This document shows positions 36,083 through 48,808 of a DNA stretch of 64,000 nt, in pieces. The notes under the pieces were generated by a model. The model had not been told where the DNA came from, did not search any database, and saw only the letters and a program-made list of their open reading frames with translations. Each line of letters begins with the position of its first letter. Position 1 is the stretch's first letter. The position numbers were made by a program, and so were the translations under genes. This stretch comes from Prinsepia uniflora (taxonomy: Eukaryota > Streptophyta > Magnoliopsida > Rosales > Rosaceae), in contig CM064865.1 in NCBI GenBank assembly GCA_032719365.1, forward strand, positions 34,646,065-34,710,064. The letters run 5' to 3'.

Positions 36083-37191
36083 GATTCATAGAAATACCTC
36101 CATGTTTGTTTTCCACTCCTAGTGCCCTCATAACATTAGATAAAGAGCTTGGCCCCAGAACCCATGTCTTTGCACATGGCACAATAAAAATAAGTTCCTT
36201 TACCTGTCGTCACCTCTTGACCACAAAAAAAAACCACCGATGACCTCACTAGTAGGCTTCTCAAAGGCTTGAACGAAACTCCTCACTATCCCAATTCTTA
36301 TCAGCAAAGGAAGCTTATCAACATCAAGCTCTTAGCCCTTGCCCCTAATCCGAACACCGTCCCCTTCAAACCCCCACCTAGAGAAATACTAAAGATGCCC
36401 TTGGCCATATTCCAAACACCACCCCCTTCAAACCCCCATCTAGAGAAATACTAAAGACGTCTTTGGTTAAAGTCTTTAGATGTCCAAAAGCTTACACACC
36501 ATCAATCACTAGTTGCTTAGACAGACATAACACCATCCCCTCATCCCGTGTGATCCATAAGTATGCTTTTAAAGCAAAAATAGGGTAATATTTCATACTC
36601 AATCTCATATCCTTTTGCAAGTTCATCATGCAATAATTTCAATGTGGCAAATTGTTTCATGGCTTCATTTACAAGGTGCTCCATCTGAATATGGAGAAAG
36701 CAGCCCGAACAATTCACGTTCAACCCTCTGTCCACACCAACAAAATGTCCCAAATGATTCCCAACTCTTTCAGCCACCGCTACCATGAGAAAAATGGGAG
36801 GGATTTTCTGATTTGAACTCAAAATTCCTGACGGTCCAGGACCACCCCATCGAGGTCCTCGCAGCCATCCGAAGCTGCAAATACAAACGGAGCCTTGTGG
36901 TCTAAGGCGTCCCCGCAGGACTATCTTACTATCCAAGTCACTGGAAAAGGGGAAAAGAAAACAATCAGAACCATCGATGGGAATGATAGTGACTCGTTCA
37001 TGGGCGCGGAAGATAGCCTTAATTATATCGACCAACGCATCCTTGTGGTATGGTCGTGTGGTGAGTAGACGCCGAACGAGCAATACCTTTGACTCAATCG
37101 TGAGAGAGATTGCTTCCACCACATCAATCTGCTCTGCATCGACAGGAGAAATAACAAGTTTCAAAACAAGAGAACCAGTGCTCACATTCAT
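36083..37191 (-). pseudogene. L1-type LINE ORF1 remnant
   Basis: The minus-strand frame runs from an ATG at 37191 (preferred over the upstream ATG at 37281, which adds a hydrophobic stretch unlike the family) to a stop at 36541. It contains LLTTRPYHKDAL, an IPIDGSDCFLFPF segment, then PPIFLMVAVAERVGNHLGHFVGVDR, typical of the DUF4283 region of plant LINE ORF1, an RNA-binding protein. The end IEYEILPYFCFKSILMDHTG corresponds to the zinc knuckle, but its first cysteines are altered. Between 36083 and 36541 similarity fades. The LTR at 33996-36077 separates it from ORF2. Confidence 0.75.
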
Positions 37192-37853
37192 CGCCTCCTC
37201 CCACAAACCGTAGAGTAGTGTGAAACAAAGAATTAGAAGGGAAACCACGAAGTCGTAGCACCACAGACAGCGGCACATCAATAGCCAGACTAAGAAGAAA
37301 AATTAAAATCCTAAGAGAGAAAACTGGAAGGACTCTGATACATAATATTCTAAATAATTAACTATATTGGTAAGTTGCTCTTGGTAAATCATGTATTTAG
37401 TTAATTTATAAATACGAATGACTAAATGATTTACAATTTAGTTTTTTTTTTTGCGGAAATGATTTTGATAATTTTGGAATTGGATGGTCTCAAATAATAT
37501 GATATATGTGTAAGATTATTCAATAAATTGAAAATGTCTTATGAGTAGATACCACAAAAACGTGATGCAAGCATAAATTATCCCTGTGTTTATACTTTAA
37601 CATGGTCACGTTGGATCTAGAATAAGTTGATAAGACATTTTATATTGACGATAGGTAGGGCGCATCTTCATGAAAACCATGATCATGAATACATGTATAT
37701 ATATTTACATATACACATGTCTATAAATAGAACACAAAAATATATAATACCTAGTTTAGCTTGCTTCACGTGTTATTTATTAGTTCTGCAATTAATTAAG
37801 CACGCACGATGATGATGGGCACCTTTAAAATAAGTAACAATAAGAGTAGTAGA
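37192..37853. other. LINE 5' flank and unassigned AT-rich sequence
   Basis: The first hundred bases may be the LINE 5' leader. After about 37340 the sequence is AT-rich with no frame or repeat end. It ends at AGA, a possible 3-bp target duplication of the CACTA element that starts at 37854. Confidence 0.45.
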
Positions 37854-37866
37854 CACTACAAGAAAT
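37854..37866 (+). repeat. CACTA terminal inverted repeat, left end
   Basis: CACTACAAGAAAT is the hallmark end of plant En/Spm (CACTA) DNA transposons, where the transposase cuts. The matching right end (TTTCTTGTAGTG) is not in the window. Confidence 0.9.
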
Positions 37867-38170
37867 TATACCATGCTTGTCTAGAGTTTTCCTAGCACAC
37901 CCATATTCGCCGGTAAAGGGGTCTTTGCCCGGCGGAGGGAGCGAGGCTCACCGGGCAACCCTTGAGCAGGAGCGCCTGCTCTCTTGGCGCCTAAAGGGGG
38001 GAATTTTCCAGGCGAGTGATCAACCTCCGCCGGGCCAGCTATTATTAACGACGAATTAGGTGTGCCGGGAAAAGTATTTCCTTTGACGAGCAGTGGGAAA
38101 CGTTTTTGGAGCGACGGGGTATTGGTGCCTATTGTTTTCTCGGCACACCCTATGCTGGGCAAAGGTGTAA
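37867..38170 (+). mobile_element. CACTA subterminal region with repeated CCGGGCAA-like motifs
   Basis: A sudden GC-rich stretch after the terminus, with motifs in both directions: TTTGCCCGG near 37922, CCGGGCAA near 37953, GCCGGGCC near 38032, GCCGGGAAA near 38062, and CTGGGCAAAGG near 38153. A short inverted unit lies near 37970-38000. In this superfamily such subterminal repeats bind the second transposon protein. Confidence 0.75.
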
Positions 38171-38675
38171 TCTGCATTTACTTCAGACGGATTCATTTCT
38201 TCATCTTCTTCCTCATTCCTCATTAACTCTCTAATTTACACTCACAACCCTACATAATATTATCATCACTTCATCAGCACTTCATTCATCATCATTTCAT
38301 CATCACTACTTCACCTAAGGTAAAACTAATGATTTTAATGATATTTGTTTTTTTTATTTTAATTTTTATTATAAGCTAAAATTATTATTTTTTTAGGTAA
38401 TTTGTGGTTGATTTGAAGGATTAGTTATAAAAGGTATGTGTATTTGCTTCTCAATTTAATTTTTCTCAAAAAATTGTATTTAATTATGTTTGAAAATTGT
38501 GATATATTGTGAAAAATGCTTAGAAATATGGATATTATTGTGTTAGTTATTGTAGTTTATCCGTTAATACAAAGTTAATCAACCCGATTAACTTTGTATA
38601 TCAAAATTCGATAGAAAACCTTAGATCCATTTGAGAGTTAATGAATTGAATTGATTGACTAACTCTTGAATTGTC
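38171..38675 (+). other. CACTA promoter and leader region
   Basis: Pyrimidine- and A-rich sequence with a CTTCATCATC-rich stretch (38200-38320), then a candidate 5' splice site AAGGTAAAA near 38318, followed by T-rich intron-like sequence. No coding frame. It precedes the hairpin leader and the transposase gene. Confidence 0.45.
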
Positions 38676-38940
38676 CTTTTATCGGGACAGTTTGGGAGTA
38701 CACAACTATGTGTTGTATAGTTTGCTGGCTATGTAGTTAGATTTGGATCGTGGGAAATTCGGTTTATATCCCCTTACTGTTCTCCGAATGCATATTAGAT
38801 ATTAGTTTGAAATATCTACGTCGTGTATTTGGAGAACTGTAGGGTGATGCTGCTGAAATTTCCTTCGGTCGAAACTTTGCCTCGTAGTTACAAACTATAC
38901 AACACATAACGTGCACTCTCGAATGGGATAGGGCCAAATC
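38676..38940 (+). repeat. Long imperfect hairpin in the CACTA leader
   Basis: The two halves are reverse complements with interruptions. The perfect core is TATGTGTTGTATAGTTTG at 38707-38724 against its complement at 38891-38908. Other paired parts are the GGGAGTACAC and GTGCACTCTC flanks and GTTCTCC (about 38780) with GGAGAAC (about 38832). Confidence 0.75.
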
Positions 38941-38983
38941 ACCGGAGGTATAACGAGACTAGCGGGTTTTGTATGGGATAGAG

Positions 38984-41566
38984 TGACAGGACCCGCCCCG
39001 ATCCTCTCCGGGAACACATGGGGACGTGCCCTGCTCCCGTCTGACACCCAAAATACATACCAATTTTAACCTCAAACAATCAAATACATAAATAACCAAA
39101 TTAAAGTTATACATCAAATCCGATTAAACAGATGTCAGACAAGGGATGAAATCCAAACTACAAGTTGCGAGCACGACTCTAACATAAACCTGCGGGTACA
39201 CCACCCAACAGGGGTTCATGTACGCAGAAGTGGATATATGCCTCAGCCTCAGGTTCCTCCTCTACCTCATTAGCACGACCTGGAAGGGTTACCAAAACAT
39301 TAAGGGTTAGTGGGCCGAAACTCAAGTTTATAAAATCGTTTAGTAAGTAAACATATAATTTACCCCTCCGTTTTCCAAAACATGTATGCAGTATTATTTA
39401 AAATCATAAATAATATAATATGAATCATAAGGCATGTAATAAAACCATAACCATAATTTTAGCCACTGCACTATACACTCCAATCCCGACATCCCCGATG
39501 TCTGATGTCCCCGACGTCTAGTAAGGTCACAATCACAAGGCTACGCGTGCCACTCGGGTCTCAATTCCGAGTTCAATCCCCAAACCCCGTTCGGGTACAG
39601 CATCCCCGATGCTTAGCGTCATAGACGCTGGACGTTCTAGACGTCTGTGACCTCTCCGGGGTACCTCATCCGGAGAAGACAATATAATATGGAAGGATTT
39701 ATACAGTGCAGTACCAAATACATTTTATTGATATCCACATGCAAAACATATATGTATACATAGGTAAAATCCGAACCGATCGTTACGTTTCATCAGACGG
39801 GTCTCATGCCCAAATACCGTGAAACGTGCCATAACCGAAATTTCAATATCATCAAAGCCATATCTTGATTCCAGCATGTGAACATATAAATAAATCCAAA
39901 AACATTTAAGCATGCAAGGGTTTAATGAAATCGGGCCCACTCACAGTACGATCCCGCGATGAACCTGCGCGTACGAACTTGTACCGGGATTATTGTACAA
40001 TTCCTGTCAGTCCAAATCACATGTAAGGGTCACTACAAGTCTTAAACGTTTAACCAAAAAGTCCAAAATAGAAACCGGCTCGGGGAACCCGTCAACACGT
40101 TTTCCGAGATAACCGGACCTAAACTGACCCATCAAAACTATCTCAAATCAACCTGGTTAATTCACCAAAAATGTTCAGAATGAAGAGAGGAATAAAAGTC
40201 ATGTTGATCGTGATCGGAGATAAGGCTCAACGCGCCCTCACGCACCGTCCAAAGTGGCTGCGCGTGAAAGTCACGCGCCTGACACTGTAGCTACAGTGTC
40301 ACCACCTTCACCCGTTTGTCTGTAATACGGGCCTGCCACCCGCGACTTGACCCGGTTGAATACCCATCAATTCTTACTCGATTTCAATCCAATTTGATCC
40401 TAACATGTTAATTAACTATCCAATTTAGGTTCTGAGTCAACAATTAACCTCACTGGTCCCTTAAATGGACCCTCGACCCGTGATCAATCAAACGGGTCAA
40501 TCACCAGAACTTCCTGGTTTCAAACCCATTGTCCAATTAACTTCACAGGAAGCATAACAGGATCAAAACGAACCAAAATGAACAATCAATTGTGTCTGAA
40601 AGTACCTGAAGGTTGTCATCCGAAGCTCTGCGATTTCCTTGAAAACAGCAGTCACCGTCCCAGCTCACCCGTGGCTGATGGCCTTCGATTTCGATGTGGT
40701 TGAGTTCCAAACACTCCCAGAAGACTAAACCTGGCCCTGGTTTAGTCCAACACTCACCAGAAATCAAAACCCGATTTTCCCTCCAATTTTGCCCGAAATG
40801 GTTTCTCTGGTTTCCTCACCTATTCTCAGTTCCTTCAACAGCAGAATGAAGCTTACACAATTCCTATTTAGTTTTAAAACAATTGAACCATCCCAGAGGC
40901 TCGTGGGTGTCCAATCAGTCCACTGAAATTTGTCCCCCGAAAGCTTCGAATTTCAATTAACAATTTGATCGTGTAGCTGGATGAATCAGACCACGTTTGA
41001 TGCTTCAAAAAGGTTTAAACAATCAATACTTTCCAGCACACACACACACCAGTAATCAAATCGCACTCAGAGCCACCGCACATGGTGGTTCTGCCCGTGT
41101 CCCCCGTGGTTGCTACAGTAACCAGGGCAAAATGACCAAAATGCCCCTGGTTCAATAATTACCAAAATGCCCCTCACTTCCTAGACCCGTAACTCAGCCA
41201 TACGAAGTCCGATTTCGGCGTGCCGCCTGTCTACGGACTCAGGACATCGACACCTACCTAACGGTCCTTGAGTCATGTGAAAATTAGTTGCCAAACGAAA
41301 AGTCAACATTTTCGCCCGTGAAGTCCAAATTACGGTAATGCCCCTGAACTTCCGATAGTCATAACTTTTTCCCTGATCGTCCGAAATGGACGTGCCACCT
41401 GTCTATGGTCTTGTGACATCCCGAACTACGTCATGGTCACTGGTTAAAGTCCATCTGACCTACCAATCAAAAAGTCAACAATTTGGCCATCCATTCACAA
41501 GGGTAAAAACGTCAATTGATACATTAAATTACAATATTCAAATCTTCGAATTTCCGGGGTGTTACA
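38984..41566 (-). mobile_element. Solo gypsy LTR inside the CACTA leader
   Basis: 2583 bp with ends TGACAGGACC and GGTGTTACA, flanked by a perfect duplication TAGAG (38979-38983 and 41567-41571). The CACTA leader reads straight across the site. The module boundary motifs here are GTTAGTGGGC (39306-39315) and GCCCACTCAC (39935-39944), a paired change from the usual sequence. Three-in-a-row hairpins occur at 39598-39645. The U3 palindrome is absent, as in the 24378-27397 LTR. Confidence 0.95.
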
Positions 41567-41642
41567 TAGAGTCACAAACTATATAATTATCTACTTACAT
41601 TGGTTCTATTTTGTGGAAGTAGGCACAATGAACATAGGCTAG

Positions 41643-44440
41643 ATGAAAATGTTGGATAGATCTTTTTACCAGTATTTGGATGGGAATGACAGCTTCATCG
41701 CTTTTGAACATACTCACTGTAGGGATCCAAGACGCATATTATGTCTGTGTCGTAAATGTAAGAACTGTTGTTGTATGTCGCTGGGTGATAGCCATTTGCA
41801 TCTGGCAAGGAACAGGATCATACATAGCTACATTAATTGGATTTATCACGTTGAATTGAATTTTATTGCATTGACATCTTCAGTTCACTGGAACCGTCGA
41901 GATGATACTGATTCAGGTAATCTGTGTGATAATGACCAATTTATTGAGATATTAACCGATATTTTTCTCCCTGCATCTGATAATATGGATGAGGATGCCT
42001 CTAGGTCTCAACCCGAAGAGTCAGATCTCCATTACAAAAGGTTGTTGAAAAAAGCTCAGCGTTAATTATACCCCGGTTGTAAATCCTTTTCGGTTCTAAG
42101 GGCAGTTGTGGAATTGATGCACATGAAAGTTGAGTATAATCAAATGAACAAGCATTTTGATCACACGATGAACATTATCACCTGAATGCTCCCTGAAGAA
42201 AACAGTCTCCCTAAAGATCATTATAATTCAAAAAAGCTTTTAAAGGATCTTGGTTTAGGGTATGTGAAGATTCACTCATGTACGAACAACTGTGCATTGT
42301 TTTACGATGAATTCCAGCATCTCGGCAAATAATCCTGTGTGCACTGAGCCTAGGTTTTGAAAGAATAAGATTCTAAATAAGGTGTTGCACTATTTTCCAC
42401 TGAAACCAAGACTACAAAAGATTCTTCATGTCTTCTCACACAGCTCGTGATATGAGGTGGCACAAAGATGAACCCTGATGACGATTAATTAAGGCATCCG
42501 ACCAATGGAGATTCTTGGAAGGAATTTGATAAGATGTATCCTCATTTTGCATCGAATCTCAAAAATATCAGATTAGGACTTTCTACTGATAGTTTTAATC
42601 CTTTTGGAAGTTTTGAAAGGCCCCATAGCACTTGGCCGGTAGTTTTAGTTCTGTATAACTTGCCACCTTGGAGATGCATGAAAAAAGAATTCACAATTCT
42701 TAGTACTTTAATACTGGGGCCCAAATCACCGAGTAATTCAATCGACGTTAATTTGCGGCCGTTGATTAACGAGCTTGTGGATTTATGGGAAAATGAGGTC
42801 CGAACCTATGACAAGTGCAATGGAGAAATGTTCATGCTACGTGCGGCAGTAATGAGGAAAATTAATGATTTTCCTGTTTACGGGATGTTCGCGAGATGGA
42901 GCACCAAGGGTTATCTTGCTTGTCCGACATGCGGACCAGATACAACATCCTTTTGGCACGCATCAAAGGTATGTTATCTAGGCACGAGAAGATTTCTACC
43001 CTGGGATTATCAGTGACGTATGTAGTCTGGCTCATTCGATGGTAAAACAGAGTTACGGGCACAATCAAGAGAGAGGTCCAGTGAAGATATACTAGACATC
43101 TTAAACAGTATTCCCACATTCATCACAAAAGGCCCAAAACCTGCCAAACAAGAAAACTGGACGAAAAAAGTATAATTTTTCGGTTGCCGTATTGGTCGAA
43201 ATTAAAAATAAGGCACATCGCGGATCCCATGCATATTGAGAAGAATGTTGCCGATAGTCTTGTCGGAACAATTTTACCTATTGAGGGGAAGTCAAAAGAC
43301 ACCAAAAAACTCGTCTGGGTATACAAGAGATGGGCATTCAGCGACATTTGTGGCCAAAAGTTTTGAATGGAAAATATAGCATGGCTTATCTAGGTTATAC
43401 ACTTACGCTAGAAAAAAATAAAAAATTTCTTAAATGGTTGCAGAGTGTGAAATTCCCCGATGGTTATGCAGACAACATCTCCCGAAATATTAGCACTGAT
43501 GGAAGCACCCTATCTGGCATGAAAAGTCACGACTACCACATTTTGTTACAACGACTCATTCCGATTAGCATTTGTCCTTATTTGCACCCTAAAGTTGTTG
43601 AGACGGTAGTTTATTTGTCTCAACTTTTCCAGATACTATGTGCCAAGTCGCTAGCAAAGGTGGACCTCGAAGCAATTAAAGAGGACATTGTCTATATTAT
43701 GTGTCCGCTTGAGAAAATATTTCCACCAACATTCTTTTGATGTAATGGTTCACATACTAATACATCTTCCTAACGAGGCAATCCTAGCTAGCCTAGTTCA
43801 ATTTCGTTGGATGTACCCAATCGAAAGGTATAAACTATTCCTTATACTGGTACTATGTCCTTAATATATTATTCATATTTGAATCATTTTGTTTATGTCA
43901 TTGTAGAATGTTAGGTACCTACAAGCGGTATGTCCATAACAAGACATGTCCTGAAGGCTCTATAGCGGAGGCATACATTGCAAAAGAGTCACTTACATTT
44001 TACGCAATGTACCTTTGAAATGTTGAAGCTTCTTTCAACAGGACCCCGCGAAATGACGATGGTGGTCAACATCTAGAGTCATTATCTGTATTTACCCAAC
44101 CATTAAAACTGTTCGATAATGGTCCAATCTAAGATCCTTTTACTGATAGAGACATGGAAGTGGCTTATTAGTTCATATTGAACAATTGTGACGAAGTCTG
44201 GCCTTTGCACAAAGAGCAGGAGGCATTGATGAAGGCCCATTATCCGTCTAATGGGAGGAAATCGACAAACAATTGTTTCCACTTTGGTTTTCTAAACATG
44301 TATGTCAACTATTGTATCAAATTATTTTTAAGTGAAACAGTCTAACATTGTATGTTTTCCTTTCAGATGTCACAGTTGAAAGTTGATAACTCGTTCATGT
44401 TCTGCAAAGAATTGATGCAGCTTGCAATTTCCCGGTGAAT
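41643..44440 (+). pseudogene. CACTA TNP2-type transposase, broken
   Basis: Begins at the ATG at 41643 with LDRSFYQYLDG and a zinc-binding ILCLCRKCKNCCC stretch, the transposase-associated domain (about 41643-41850). An acidic linker to 42065 ends in a stop, then LYPGCKSFSVLRAVVELMH and LLKDLGLGYVKIHSC follow (to about 42300). The TNP2 core follows from about 42440 (MRWHKDE, NIRLGLSTDSFNPFG, LRPLINELVDLWENE, INDFPVYGMFARWSTKGYLACPTC). After 43180 come LPYWSKLKIRHIADPMHIEKNV and, to 43740, the LHPKVVETVVYLSQLFQ region. A likely intron (about 43829-43904) precedes KRYVHNKTCPEGSIAEAYIAKESLTF. The gene would encode the catalytic protein for cut-and-paste transposition. Several stops, a shift and a gap near 43016-43180 disable it. 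Similarity ends near 44440. Confidence 0.9.
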
Positions 44441-44825
44441 CATTAAATCTAGCCCGATGGGTGGGTGCGTGGGGCAAAGTCCCCCACTCACTTAGAACAA
44501 ACGTGACCCTTCCCTTTCCTTCTTCCTTTTCATTTTCCCAAACCAGGCATTACAGCCGCACCCACCCCTCTCTGCAACTCATCTCAGCCTCTCTCTCCCT
44601 CTCACACTTAACTCACTCTCTCACTCAAACCTCTTCACTCAACTCCCTCTCTCACTCACCCCTAAACTCTAAACCAAAACCCATAATTAAACGTTGAACC
44701 CAAACACCCACAACCCAAACCCGCGACCCACGACCCCAAATCCCAGAATCGGACCACCCCTCTCGGTCCTCTCACTCTCTGTCTTTCTCTCTCGAGCCTT
44801 TCTCTCTCGATTCTTCAATGTACCC
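44441..44825 (+). promoter_or_regulatory. Pyrimidine-rich leader or promoter of the second CACTA gene
   Basis: A CT-rich stretch (CTCTCTC, TCACTC and CCCAAACCC repeats, 44560-44815) of the kind found in plant 5' untranslated regions. It sits between the transposase pseudogene and the second gene, so I infer that it is the latter's leader. The small open frame here (44422-44697) is low complexity and unlikely to be real. Confidence 0.4.
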
Positions 44826-45582
44826 ACATCTAATTTTTTTTTAAATTTGTGTTATTTATGGTAATTTTTTTATTGAATGTTATATTGGAAAGGTTATTGC
44901 ATTGATTTTTTTTATTAACTATTAGATTGAATTATTTAATTGTAGAATTTGGGTGAAAATATTGAAAATTATTGAATTATTGGATTGTTGGAAAATAGTG
45001 GAAATTATTGAACTTTTGGATATGTGTGGATATATTTGGAAATTATTAGAAATTGTTGAATTTTTATACTTTTGGAAAATATTACATTATTGATATTTTT
45101 GGAAAGGTTTGGAAATTATTAGAAATTTTGGGAAACTATTGAAACTTATTTATTTTGTTAATTATTGGAATTTATTTGAATTTATTATATATTTTTGGAA
45201 ATTGTCAATGGAAAGTTTTGGAAATTATTGAAATTCATTTAATTAGTTAATTATTGGAATTTATTTGAAATTATTATGTCCTTTTAGAAATTATCGATTT
45301 TTTTTGAAATTTTCTGACAATATTGAAAATTATTACATTAGTTAAGTATTTGAAATAATTATATATTTTTGGAAATTCTCGAATTTTTCAACATTTTCGA
45401 AAATTATTGAATTGTATTTAATTATTGCATTATTGGAAAATTTTTGAAATTATTAGAAATTAGTGGATTAATGCATATTTTTGTAAATTATTTGAAATTG
45501 TAAGAAATTATTTGATTATTTGTTTATTTGTTTATTTATTTAATTTTAAATTTATTAATTATTAATTACTTTTATATTGCAG
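44826..45582 (+). repeat. AT-rich degenerate minisatellite, probably a leader intron
   Basis: About 750 bp of loosely repeated GGAAATTATTGAA-type units spaced 20-40 bp apart. It ends in TATTGCAG directly before an ATG, a good 3' splice site. I read it as an intron in the 5' leader of the second CACTA gene, expanded by slippage. Confidence 0.6.
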
Positions 45583-45951
45583 ATGTCTTTACGTAAATTT
45601 ATCAATTCGCGAGGTCGTAGTAAAGCGCTCGCAGAGTAGCCATCTCCGAGACCAGTTCCTTCCCCGACAGTGCAGCCATCTCCGATAGTGGCTTCACTGA
45701 CGGAGTAGCCATCTCTAGAACCAGTTTTCTTCCCGACGGAGCAGTCATCACCTTCTGTTGGGCCATCATCAACAGATCAGCCAGGAACATCCTTAGTACC
45801 TTCGAGAGTCATTCCCGACAATCGGGGGATATTAGGGCCTCGATCAGCAAGACGTCGCAATAGCTCAAAACAAGGGAAACCTCATACTGCTTCTGAGGCC
45901 ATGGAGTTGACGTTGCTGAGGGAGGCGATGCACATATCCCATCGAGTAAGT
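45583..45951 (+). pseudogene. Second CACTA gene (TNPA/Ptta-like), first coding exon
   Basis: ATG at 45583 follows a 3' splice site by one base. 123 codons: MSLRKFINSRGRSK, a proline/serine-rich repeated segment with two stops (both TAG), then RSARRRNSSKQGK and a helix TLLREAMHISHR. The exon ends CGA/GTAAGT at 45951, phase 0. The likely intron 45952-46023 ends TTTGTAG, and the next exon starts AGAGTA and is cut after six bases by the LTR composite at 46030. Its position after TNP2 and the later KANKANQVEKK segment support a plant Ptta/En-Spm transposase (accessory DNA-binding protein). Confidence 0.65.
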
Positions 45952-46029
45952 TTAATATCTTATTGAATTTTAAACTTGTATATTTTTTATACCATTATGT
46001 ACTAATGTTAATCGAATTTGTAGAGAGTA

Positions 46030-48808
46030 TGATAGGACCCGTCCAAAATCCTCCTGGATTAACGTGGGACGTGCTTGCTCCCGTCTAACACGAAGCGTCA
46101 GACCAGGGATAATTCCGTCCTTTGCAAAACTGGGACTATCAGAGAGTGCCAGGATTAGGAGGAGGAATGTGATGTCTCGTCTCTGCTACAGCCCGCATCC
46201 GCGATCAACCTGAAGGGCATTCAAAACACGAAAGCTGTGAGCTGACAAAAAAAATAATTTTATAAAAACGTTTTCATAAAAGACCTTTATGCCCTTCACT
46301 AAAAAATATGCATGCATTCGAAAACCATTTCTGAAATATAGAACACGGGGCCTTGGCCCAAAAGCAAAATCAAGTGGGAACTTGTCCCAAATCAAATATA
46401 CGTGGGTCTCAGCCCAAAACCATCTCCGTGAAATCTCATATACATATACATATATACATATATAACCCATCCTAAACGTCCTCTTATGTCAACTCGAGAC
46501 ACACAGCTCCTAGGGAACTCATCCCCAATATATGTCATGATTTCTATATATATAAGTATGCATACTACTCGGGATCTCACTCCGAGTCTACTCCCAGGCA
46601 TTCTCCATCTGGGAGGCTCTGTCTTCGGATCTAGTCTGAGCATCTCTCCGAATCTGGTCTGGGACCACATCATATCTCCCACTCCTGAAATGGGCTCTCT
46701 ATGGCGATACTCATTCTGGGCAGTGGATCGTGACTCTCCAGGTCGACATCTGGAGGAGACCAATCACCTCATAAAGGAGGGAATATACATACTAGTATAA
46801 AAAGCCACAAATGGGACTCACGCCCGACACCACAAGTCAACTGGGCCTCCAGCCCGAAATTATGACTCAACTGGGCCTTTAGCCCGATTTCACCGTTTAA
46901 TTAGGACTCAAGCCCAACTCGCAAATCAACGGGACATTGAGCTCGATATCTCAGGGCCAGTCACGATTCCGATCATAGTGATGCGTGCTACCATCAGTCT
47001 AGGACCACTCTCAATCCTGGTATGTCACCGTGAACATATCACTGCCGTGACCACCTCTAGATCAGGGTGCCCACATCACTGATCGCTCTCCTATACCGTC
47101 AGCACTCCGAAGTCGAGCCTTCAGTGGCTGCTCGACCACGGGACGTGCATCGTGACCTCTCTGGAAGGAACACATCCCTAGTCCGCAAGCGAGCGTCATT
47201 TCGTCCGTCGCCGTGCACACAACACCCGTTGCGACCACGACTCAGACCCGTATGTCATTAATAGGGCCTCATGCCTGAAATAAAACCAAAACCAAATAGG
47301 TCTCATGCCCGGTTTTACCTTTTCAAAATCATTTCATTAAAATCAAAAGCATAAGTGCGTATAAGCACACATAAAATCGAAAACCTCGAAATACGTGTCA
47401 ATACTTAAACACACACACAAAATGCACTCAGGGAATCACACAACATATATTAAAACACTAATAAAACATTTATGCATGCATCTATTCATAAAAAAAAAGT
47501 CCACTCACAGACCGTCCGAGCTGCCGCCTCGATACGCGCGCCGTACGCCTTCCCGGGTCAATCACCGTCTCCGGGATTCCCAAACCTATCCAAATCACTT
47601 TAGAGGGTTACTAACTACTTAATTAACCCCTCACTAAAGCCCCCTAATTTTTCAGGATTTTTAACTATTTTTAAATGCGAACCTAAACTTTCGGATAGCC
47701 CGAACTATATCGAGACGATTTCCCAAACCTGTTCCAAAATGATCGTTACATTGAATAGGTGAAATTACATGTTGGAACTTTCCCCAAATTCTCCAACACG
47801 TGCCCACACACGCCGCCTAAAGTGGTTGCGCGTGGGACCACACGTCTGCAAAGTGTCTCCTTCAACCTCCTGCCGACCGGGTCCAACCGGTCAGTCCGGT
47901 TCAGGCCCTGTAATTCGATCCAGCCGAACCGGCGTGACCGATTCAGGCCTCTAAATCGTCCAATTTTCATCCTTTTTCTTCCTAATCGATTCCGTTCTTC
48001 CTATTTTGATCCTAGGAACCTATCTATGCAATCAAAACAACCAAAAACCTACTAAAACCCATCGATCCAATTTTTCCCTCACGGTTCAATTTCCCCAGTT
48101 TCTCCCCAGGGCTTCACAGCCGTCAACCACTACCAAAAACCATCTTAAAACCTTCCTAGAAACCTAATAAGCCTATTCTAATCAACATAAACCGTCCTTA
48201 ACGTCCAAAATCAAAAATGAGAGAAAAAGGGCAAAACTTAGTACCTTGCATGAGGGCGCTGCTCCTGGCCAGCTGTCACCATCATCCTACCCTCCTCTCA
48301 CTCTCTTGGTCTCTCAAACATGATCAGAGGGGGAATGGTTTGGATTGGACTGGATGGGTTGATCGGGTTTGGTGGATGGGGAAATTGATCGAACACAAAG
48401 GGAAGGGATATGCATGAACGTGTTTGCGCTGGGCAATGAATGGGTGACACATGTCACTCATCCATTGGGCCTGTCCTAAAAAGCTGGGCCCACTTAAAGC
48501 TAAATGTCCATCACCTCGTAAAACGTGCAATCGTTCGTTCGAACTTTCGTGAACCGTAACTTTTTTTGTCGAACTTCCGAATTCGATGTTCCGTCTGACT
48601 ACGGATTCGTATCGATGCGATCTACTTAACGGTCCTCGGTCCTCGGCCATCGGACCTCCCGGGTTAAAAGTTAACTTTTTACCCTCGTCTAGGGGCAAAA
48701 TCATAATTTCGCCTGAACATTCATGAATCCTCAGCTAATTCCCTATTAGCCTCGCTAATCCGTCATTAATCCTTAATTAATCCTTAAAACTAGGGACGAG
48801 TCGTTACA
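46030..48808 (-). mobile_element. Left (3') LTR of the composite
   Basis: Ends TGATAGGACC (one base changed) and GTCGTTACA. U5 hairpin at 46047-46060, module from 46237 (GTGAGCTGAC) to 47508, U3 palindrome near 48438-48462 (TGACACATGTCA core). Confidence 0.85.

Noticed and set aside
37192..37281. Upstream ATG at 37281 as the LINE ORF1 start
   Set aside because: It adds about 30 residues with a hydrophobic segment not expected in an RNA-binding LINE ORF1; the ATG at 37191 fits better.
47746..48055. Arginine-rich frames of 61-98 codons near 47.8 kb (also 55.9 kb)
   Set aside because: They lie in equivalent LTR positions but differ in frame and stops between copies, so they are not conserved as protein.
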